A DNA stretch of 19,544 bases, taken from NCBI GenBank assembly GCA_913052435.1, contig CAJXDV010000008.1, positions 1-19,544 on the forward strand. The letters run 5' to 3'. The translations under genes and the position numbers were made by a program. The stretch comes from an uncultured Pelagibacteraceae bacterium. Lineage in GTDB: Bacteria; Pseudomonadota; Alphaproteobacteria; Pelagibacterales; Pelagibacteraceae. Each line of letters starts with the position of its first letter. Position 1 is the stretch's first letter. Below, in pieces: positions 14,613 to 19,544 of this stretch. The notes under the pieces are model-generated. The model made no database searches. It had not been told where the DNA came from and worked only from the letters and a program-made list of their open reading frames with translations.

Positions 14613-14623
14613 AAAAATTTATT
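14613..14623. promoter_or_regulatory. 11-base divergent DUF2066 / purM spacer
   Basis: The sequence AAAAATTTATT is all that separates two divergent start codons. Promoters for DUF2066-hdaA-aspS and for purM-purN must therefore lie inside the opposite gene's coding region, or the messages are leaderless. A TATAAT at 14556-14561 on the plus strand inside DUF2066 could serve purM, but I see no matching -35 (TTGTGG at 14528 is 22 bases away). No Shine-Dalgarno sequence precedes either start. Confidence 0.3.
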
Positions 14624-15646
14624 ATGAGCTTAAACAATTTAACATATGCCAGAAGTGGAGTTAACATCAAGAAAGCAAATAAATTTGTAAACTTCATAAC
14701 TTCTTTATCAAAAAAAACAAACAAAAGTGGTGATTTTAAGAATATAGGAGGGTTTGGTGCAATTTCGAAAGTTCCAAATAATCTTAAAAAACCACAAATA
14801 GTTACAAGCACAGATGGAGTTGGAACTAAAATTGAGATAGCCAATGAATTAAAAAAATTTGACACTATTGGTATTGATCTAGTTGCGATGTGTGTAAATG
14901 ATTTAATTGTCCAAGGGGCAAAACCTTATCTATTTCTTGATTATATTTCGATAAACAAAATAGACCTAATAAAACTTAAGAATATTCTAAAAGGAATCAT
15001 GAAAGGTTGTGCGTTAGCAAATTGTAAACTTGTTGGAGGCGAGACTGCAGAAATGCCGGGAACTTATGCTGGTGGAAAATTTGATATAGCAGGTTTTGCA
15101 GTCGGATTAGTAGAAAAACACAAAATCTTAAAAAATAAAATAAAAAAAAATGATTTAATTTTAGCAATACCATCTAGTGGATTGCACTCAAATGGTTACT
15201 CTTTGGTTAGACAGATAATTAAGAAGAGAAAAATAAAATTAAATAAAAATAATTTTCTAAAAAAAGAATTAATCAAACCAACTAAAATTTATGTTAAAGA
15301 GTTAATAAAACTTATTGATAAAAATATTTTAAATGGCTGTGCAAATATCACTGGAGGTGGTCTAAAAGATAATATAAAAAGAATTATACCAAAAAATTTA
15401 TGCGCTGAAATTGAGTTAAATAAAATAAAAACTTTAAAAATTTTTAAATGGTTAAAATATTCTGGAATTGATGAATATGAAATGTTAAAGACATTTAATT
15501 GTGGCGTTGGATTTTGTTTAATAGTGAATCCTAAGTACTATAATAAAGTAAAAATATACTTTTCAAAAGAATTTAAGCCTTATGTAATAGGAAAAATTTC
15601 TACAAATTCAAAAAGAGTGAAATTTAGTGGAAAAATTGACTGGTAA
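14624..15646 (+). CDS. purM: Phosphoribosylformylglycinamidine cyclo-ligase (AIR synthetase)
   Basis: Converts FGAM plus ATP to aminoimidazole ribotide, step five of de novo purine synthesis. The 340 residues are a normal length. The N-terminus LTYARSGVNIKKANKFV matches the family. Next are GGFGAI (42-47), the ATP/metal segment PQIVTSTDGVGTKIEIA (57-73), GIDLVAMCVNDLIVQGAKP (83-101) and KLVGGETAEMPGTY (135-148), then a C-terminal domain with GGGLKDNIKRIIP. The start is ATG with little leader. It overlaps purN by 20 bases, so the two purine genes are co-transcribed and probably translationally coupled. Confidence 0.97.
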   Translation: MSLNNLTYARSGVNIKKANKFVNFITSLSKKTNKSGDFKNIGGFGAISKVPNNLKKPQIVTSTDGVGTKIEIANELKKFDTIGIDLVAMCVNDLIVQGAKPYLFLDYISINKIDLIKLKNILKGIMKGCALANCKLVGGETAEMPGTYAGGKFDIAGFAVGLVEKHKILKNKIKKNDLILAIPSSGLHSNGYSLVRQIIKKRKIKLNKNNFLKKELIKPTKIYVKELIKLIDKNILNGCANITGGGLKDNIKRIIPKNLCAEIELNKIKTLKIFKWLKYSGIDEYEMLKTFNCGVGFCLIVNPKYYNKVKIYFSKEFKPYVIGKISTNSKRVKFSGKIDW

Positions 15647-16208
15647 AAAATCAAATACAGCAGTTTTTATTTCGGGAAGAGGTAGTAATCTCAAGTCTTT
15701 AATTAAATATTCTAAATCAAAATATTCACTAATTAAAATAAAATTAGTTGTTTCTAACACAATTAATGCAAAAGGGTTAAATTATGCAAAAAAATCAAAA
15801 ATTAAATATTACATAAACAATTATAAGAATATTGCTGTCTCAGAAAAACAAATTTTTAAACAATTAAGTAGATTTAAAATCGATCTTATTTGTTTAGCTG
15901 GTTTTATGAAGATTCTTTCTGAAAAGTTTATTAAAAAATTTAAAAAACCAATTTTAAACATACACCCTTCATTGCTACCAAAATACAAAGGTTTAAATAC
16001 ACATGAGAGAGTATTAAAAAATAATGAAAAGTATTCTGGTTCAACCGTTCATCTTGTTACTCCAAAATTGGACTCTGGAAAGATAATTTTACAAAAAAAA
16101 ATCAAAGTTTTAAAATCTGATAATGTAAAAATTTTAGAAAAAAAAATATTAAAAATTGAGCACAAACTTTATCCAGAGGCTATTTATAAAATTCTATCTA
16201 ATCTTTAA
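15627..16208 (+). CDS. purN: Phosphoribosylglycinamide formyltransferase (GAR transformylase)
   Basis: Transfers the formyl group of 10-formyltetrahydrofolate to GAR, step three of purine synthesis. The 193 residues are normal. Motifs are AVFISGRGSNLKSLI (12-26) for the phosphate, and the formyl-transfer site NIHPSLLPKYKG (111-122) with Asn111 and His113. Asp149 in LDSGKII completes the catalytic trio. The start is given as GTG 15627, preceded at about nine bases by AAAGAG. A TTG at 15636 would remove three residues and is also possible; no ATG fits. It overlaps purM upstream and, convergently, ndk by 11 bases. Confidence 0.95.
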   Translation: MEKLTGKKSNTAVFISGRGSNLKSLIKYSKSKYSLIKIKLVVSNTINAKGLNYAKKSKIKYYINNYKNIAVSEKQIFKQLSRFKIDLICLAGFMKILSEKFIKKFKKPILNIHPSLLPKYKGLNTHERVLKNNEKYSGSTVHLVTPKLDSGKIILQKKIKVLKSDNVKILEKKILKIEHKLYPEAIYKILSNL

Positions 16209-16608
16209 AAAAAAAATCAATTTCTATTTTTGCGTTCTCAATACTGTCGGATCCATGGACAGAATTTTTATCAATAGAAATACCATATTTTTCTCTTAAA
16301 GTGCCTTTTTCGGCTTCTTTTGGATTGGTTGCGCCCATCAATTTTCTGTTATCTAATACTGCATTTTTTTTTTGGAGCGACATAACAATGATTGGACCTG
16401 ATGATAAATATTCGCATAGATCATTATAAAAAGGCTTAGTTTCATGCACTTTATAAAATTGTTCAGCTTCTTGCTTTGATATGTGAATTTTTTTCTCTTT
16501 GGAAATCACAAAGCCATTTTTATTAAATTCATTTTTTATTTCATCCTGTAAATTTCTTTCGACAGCATCAGGCTTTATAATTGAAAGAGTTTGTTCACTT
16601 TCATTCAT
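16198..16608 (-). CDS. ndk: Nucleoside diphosphate kinase
   Basis: Balances nucleotide pools by moving the gamma phosphate of ATP onto NDPs through a phosphohistidine. 136 residues, close to the usual 140. It begins with the family segment TLSIIKPDAVERN (7-19). It has KPFYNDLCEYLSSGP (58-72) and the nucleotide-binding RKLMGATNP (88-96), and the active-site histidine in NSVHGSDS (His119). The C-terminus DFFFKD is encoded partly by a run of ten T (read on the minus strand, 16216-16207), which overlaps the purN stop region. The start overlaps the pepA stop by 8 bases, so it is the second gene of a pepA-ndk run. Confidence 0.97.
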   Translation of the reverse strand: MNESEQTLSIIKPDAVERNLQDEIKNEFNKNGFVISKEKKIHISKQEAEQFYKVHETKPFYNDLCEYLSSGPIIVMSLQKKNAVLDNRKLMGATNPKEAEKGTLREKYGISIDKNSVHGSDSIENAKIEIDFFFKD

Positions 16609-18037
16609 AATTTTCTTCCAAAAATTTATTCAATAGTCTTACTCCAAAACCAGTCGCACCTCCTGGATTTAAGTTTGCGGCTTTTTTTGAAAAAGCCATG
16701 CCTGCAATATCTAGATGAGCCCATGGTGTTTTATTCAAAATAAATCTTTGTAAAAATTGTGCTGCTGTTATTGATCCTGCTCCTCCTGAATAATTTATAT
16801 TTTGTACATCGGCTATTTTAGAATTTATTAACTTGTCATAATTTTCATGCAATGGTAATCTCCAGACTTTTTCATCTACAGACTTGCCTGCCTTAAATAA
16901 TTTTTCTGACAAATTATCATTGTTGCTAAAAAGTCCTGCGTATTCTTCACCAAGACAAACTATTATAGCTCCTGTAAGAGTAGCTAGATCAACAATAGAT
17001 AGAGGTTTAAATTTTTTTTCGGTAAATGTTAATGCGTCAGCTAACACGAGTCTTCCTTCTGCATCTGTATTTAAAACTTCAATAGTTTTTCCGCAGTATG
17101 ATTTAATTATATCTCCTGGTCTTTGTGCATTTCCACCAGGCATATTTTCAACTAATCCAACAACACCAACTGCATTTATTTTAGCTTTTCTCAATGCTAG
17201 AGATTTTATTAAACCGGACACGACTGCAGAACCGGCCATATCATACTTCATCTCTTCCATAAATCTTGCTGGCTTCAATGATATTCCTCCAGTATCAAAA
17301 CAAACTCCCTTTCCAACAAAGGCTAGTGGGTTTTGATTTTTTTTCCCACCATTCCATTCCATTGTTACAAGATAAGATCCACAAAGACTACCCTTGCCTA
17401 CACCAAGCAAAGAATGCATTCCCATTTTTTTCATTTTTTTTTCATCATAAACTTTTATTTTTATTCCTATTCTCTTTAGACTTAATAATCTTTTTACGTA
17501 TTTATCTGTAGTTAAAACATTCGGCGGTTCGGAGACAAGATCTCTTGCAAAAAATACACCCTGTAATAATGCATTTAATTTTTTTCTTAAAATAATTGAT
17601 TTATTTGTTTGTGTGCCGACAATATTTAAATTTATAGTTTTATTTTTTTTATTATTAGACTTGTAAATATCAAAACTATAAGATTTGAGTTTGACACCAT
17701 GTAAGATTTTTTCTAATTGTATATTGTTGATATCAACTTTTCCTATATCAATATAAGAGTTTTCTATTTTACTATTATTTAAATAGTCAAAAAGTTTTGA
17801 ACCAATATTTTCATAATCAGATGATAATGTTAATTTTCTACAATTTATAAAAATATAATTTCTTTTGTTGTATTCTTTTTGAATAAATAATTCCTCCTGA
17901 AATAATTTGCTTTCCAGTACAAATTTTAAAATTGGTTTTAAATTCTTATTTTTAAGGTTTTGATTTTTAACAAAAATTATCTCATTTTCTGTCTTAGCTT
18001 TTGATAATTTGGTTACAAAATTTACTTTTAACTTCAT
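16601..18037 (-). CDS. pepA: Leucyl aminopeptidase PepA (M17)
   Basis: A two-metal cytosolic aminopeptidase that removes N-terminal residues from peptides. In some bacteria it also binds DNA for recombination or regulation. The 478 residues have the usual two-domain form: a divergent, Lys/Asn-rich N-terminal domain (about 1-165) and a conserved catalytic domain. Metal ligands are Lys243, Asp248 (GKGVCFDTGG), Asp266 and Asp325/Glu327 in the signature NTDAEGRL (323-330). The catalytic pair is Lys255 and Arg329. It is divergent from lptF, as in many proteobacteria, and overlaps ndk. A holC gene that often lies between pepA and ndk in alphaproteobacteria is not present. Confidence 0.97.
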   Translation of the reverse strand: MKLKVNFVTKLSKAKTENEIIFVKNQNLKNKNLKPILKFVLESKLFQEELFIQKEYNKRNYIFINCRKLTLSSDYENIGSKLFDYLNNSKIENSYIDIGKVDINNIQLEKILHGVKLKSYSFDIYKSNNKKNKTINLNIVGTQTNKSIILRKKLNALLQGVFFARDLVSEPPNVLTTDKYVKRLLSLKRIGIKIKVYDEKKMKKMGMHSLLGVGKGSLCGSYLVTMEWNGGKKNQNPLAFVGKGVCFDTGGISLKPARFMEEMKYDMAGSAVVSGLIKSLALRKAKINAVGVVGLVENMPGGNAQRPGDIIKSYCGKTIEVLNTDAEGRLVLADALTFTEKKFKPLSIVDLATLTGAIIVCLGEEYAGLFSNNDNLSEKLFKAGKSVDEKVWRLPLHENYDKLINSKIADVQNINYSGGAGSITAAQFLQRFILNKTPWAHLDIAGMAFSKKAANLNPGGATGFGVRLLNKFLEENYE

Positions 18038-18091
18038 TTTTTTGAAATATTTAATAGATATTGTTGTATATTTATTAAAATAATAATTTCA
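18038..18091. promoter_or_regulatory. Divergent pepA / lptF intergenic region
   Basis: These 54 A/T-rich bases must hold, or border, the promoters of pepA-ndk (minus) and lptF-lptG (plus). On the plus strand TTGTTG (18061-18066) resembles a -35, but the nearest -10-like TAATAA (18081-18086) is only 14 bases away, too close for a standard promoter. I see no stronger candidate and no clear operator or riboswitch. Confidence 0.3.
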
Positions 18092-19213
18092 ATGAATAAA
18101 TTAATTTTTCGAAAATTATCCATAGATATATTGAAATTTTTTTTATTTGCTTCATTTTGTGTCACATTTATAGTTTGGATAATACAAGCTGTTAATCTTT
18201 TAGATTTAGTTTCAGAAGATGGTCATAGTCTAAAAGTATACTCTTATTATATGTCGTTGAGTTTACCCAAAATTTTCAGCAGAACTATAATCTTTGTATT
18301 TTTCATTTCAATTTTTTATATCATTGCTAAATACAAAAATTCAAATGAATTGATCGTCTTCTGGACCAACGGTATCAAAAAAATTCATTTTATTAACTTT
18401 ATTTTTAAATTTTCAATAACGTTTTTATTACTTCAATTAATTTTAAATTTATTTATTGTACCCAATGCTCAAAACCTTGGGAGGATATACATAAAAAATT
18501 CAAATATAGATTTTTTACCTAAATTAATATCTGAAAAAAAATTCATTAATGTTGCAAAAAATCTCACAATTTTTGCTGAAGAATATAAAAAAGATGGTCT
18601 AATAGAAAAAATATACATAAAAGAAAAAATAGATAATAATAAATCAAAAATAATTGTAGCTGCAAATGGTAGAATAATTAAAAAAAAAAATAATTATATA
18701 GTAAGACTCTATAACGGAAGCATCACAAATATTGAAAAAAATAAATCCTATAAAATAAAATTTTCTGAAACTGATTACGATTTTTCGAAATTTTCTACAA
18801 AGACAGTCACTCATCAAAAGGTTCAAGAAATCGATTCATTTATATTGTTTAATTGTATAAAAAACTATTATATTGAAAAAAAGTTTAAAAATATAATATG
18901 CGGCAATAGAGAACCAAAATCCCTTACTGATGAAATGTATAAAAGATTAATTGTACCCTTTTACACAATGATTATTTCACTGATTGCGGCCAGTTTAATA
19001 ATAGAACCTAAATCACATAATTTTATAAGATTCCATAATCTTAATATTTTTTTTATGGGAGTTATAATAATTACTTTGTCTCAAATAAGTTTAAGATTTA
19101 TTGATGCATCAAATTCTTTGGCTAATACTATTATATTTTTACCAATAGTTTTAGTTTTAATTTACTATTTATTTTTAATTTTAAAAACTAAGTTCAAATT
19201 AAGTTTGTTATGA
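18092..19213 (+). CDS. lptF: LPS export ABC transporter permease LptF
   Basis: One of two permeases of the LptB2FG complex that lifts lipopolysaccharide from the inner membrane into the LptC-LptA bridge. 373 residues with the LptF/LptG plan: membrane segments at about 14-36, 63-80 and 100-124, a periplasmic beta-jellyroll region (about 125-285, beta-rich with NLTIFAEEYKKDGLIEKIYI and IIVAANGRIIKKK), then segments at about 288-304, 317-336 and 346-364. The cytoplasmic coupling region contains NELIVFWTNGIKK (85-97), matching the conserved coupling helix that contacts LptB. Its stop overlaps the lptG start (ATGA), and its place divergent from pepA is the standard location. LptF rather than LptG is chosen by order and N-terminal sequence. 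Confidence 0.93.
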   Translation: MNKLIFRKLSIDILKFFLFASFCVTFIVWIIQAVNLLDLVSEDGHSLKVYSYYMSLSLPKIFSRTIIFVFFISIFYIIAKYKNSNELIVFWTNGIKKIHFINFIFKFSITFLLLQLILNLFIVPNAQNLGRIYIKNSNIDFLPKLISEKKFINVAKNLTIFAEEYKKDGLIEKIYIKEKIDNNKSKIIVAANGRIIKKKNNYIVRLYNGSITNIEKNKSYKIKFSETDYDFSKFSTKTVTHQKVQEIDSFILFNCIKNYYIEKKFKNIICGNREPKSLTDEMYKRLIVPFYTMIISLIAASLIIEPKSHNFIRFHNLNIFFMGVIIITLSQISLRFIDASNSLANTIIFLPIVLVLIYYLFLILKTKFKLSLL

Positions 19214-19544
19214 TAAAAAAATATGAAAATTATTTAATTAAATTGTTTTTTAAAAACATATTGGTAATAAGTATTATCTTTATTTTTATAAGTTTTTTAT
19301 TAAACATTTTTGAGGAAATTAAGTTTGCTGAAAACCAAGATAAAAGTTTTCTTTATCCAGTAATACTTACTTTTTTGAATATACCCTCAATAGTTTTTGA
19401 AATTTTACCTTTCATTTTTTTAATATCTTCAATGTTCTTTTACATTAATTTGTATGATAAAGAAGAAATTGAATTGTTAAGAACCAATGGTGTAAATAAT
19501 TCTAAAATTACACTTGTAGTAGCTGTAACATCAATAATTCTTGG
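19210..19544 (+). CDS. lptG: LPS export ABC transporter permease LptG, partial (5' end only)
   Basis: ATG 19210 overlaps the lptF stop (ATGA), and the frame stays open to the right edge, about 111 codons. The visible part has a first membrane segment (about 15-34, LFFKNILVISIIFIFISFLL), a second region near PSIVFEILPFIFLISSMFFY, and then the coupling-helix sequence EEIELLRTNGVNNSKI, equivalent to NELIVFWTNGIKK of lptF. This pattern and the tandem arrangement identify the second LptB2FG permease. The periplasmic domain and C-terminal segments are outside the window. Confidence 0.93.
   Translation, partial: MIKKYENYLIKLFFKNILVISIIFIFISFLLNIFEEIKFAENQDKSFLYPVILTFLNIPSIVFEILPFIFLISSMFFYINLYDKEEIELLRTNGVNNSKITLVVAVTSIIL

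Noticed and set aside
16207..16216. Ten-base A/T homopolymer at the ndk/purN overlap as evidence of a sequencing frameshift
   Set aside because: Both gene products have normal length and natural C-termini as read, so an error is not needed to explain anything, though the run is error-prone.
16884..17511. Plus-strand frames of 150 and 81 residues opposite pepA
   Set aside because: They are antisense to the most conserved catalytic part of PepA, where codon constraint produces long shadows.
1..19544. CRISPR arrays, insertion sequences, tRNA or rRNA genes, prophage or toxin-antitoxin genes
   Set aside because: No repeat-spacer pattern, transposase, integrase, tRNA-like fold or small paired genes are visible; nearly every base is assigned to housekeeping genes.

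Overview
The window is a very AT-rich, gene-packed stretch of a streamlined alphaproteobacterium, most likely Pelagibacterales (SAR11) or a close relative. Three things point there: the extreme A/T and Lys/Asn/Ile-rich coding, the alphaproteobacterial gene neighbourhoods (mrcA-prfB divergent from rne; accB-accC followed by DUF2155 and NDUFA12; DUF2066-hdaA divergent from purM-purN; pepA divergent from lptF-lptG), and almost no intergenic DNA. By my coordinates only about 274 of 19,544 bases lie outside genes. I see no mobile element, CRISPR array, rRNA or tRNA, and no stretch over 300 bases without a gene. The taxonomic call is inference from gene order and composition.

Layout. Positions 1-4445 (minus strand) hold a PBP1A-type peptidoglycan synthase (mrcA), then release factor 2 (prfB) with a programmed +1 frameshift, then the start of an AsmA-like membrane protein that runs off the left edge. 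Divergent from mrcA is a short RNase E/G (rne, 4527-6296, plus). It converges, with a 9-base overlap, on thiS-thiG (thiazole branch of thiamine synthesis, minus). Sixteen bases beyond thiS a plus-strand run begins: aroQ (shikimate pathway) and accB-accC (acetyl-CoA carboxylase). It converges on DUF2155 and NDUFA12 (complex I accessory subunit), both minus. At 10262-11095 is a stand-alone protein matching the C-terminal region of alphaproteobacterial class II (B12) ribonucleotide reductase without its catalytic part. It converges exactly on aspS, the last gene of a minus-strand DUF2066-hdaA-aspS run. Divergent from DUF2066 are purM-purN (purine synthesis), which converge on pepA-ndk (minus). 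The right edge holds lptF and the start of lptG (LPS export), plus strand.

The genes are housekeeping: envelope building (mrcA, AsmA-like, lptFG), translation and RNA turnover (prfB, aspS, rne), replication control (hdaA), and synthesis of thiamine, aromatics, fatty acids and purines. I found no undescribed multi-gene system. The points most worth a second look are the orphan NrdJ C-terminal-like protein, an RNase E/G that has lost the zinc-link cysteines and most of its C-terminal scaffold, the prfB recoding site, genes apparently missing from otherwise conserved clusters (aat, an amidase, holC), and very tight divergent and convergent junctions, including an A/T inverted repeat that holds both stop codons of a convergent pair.
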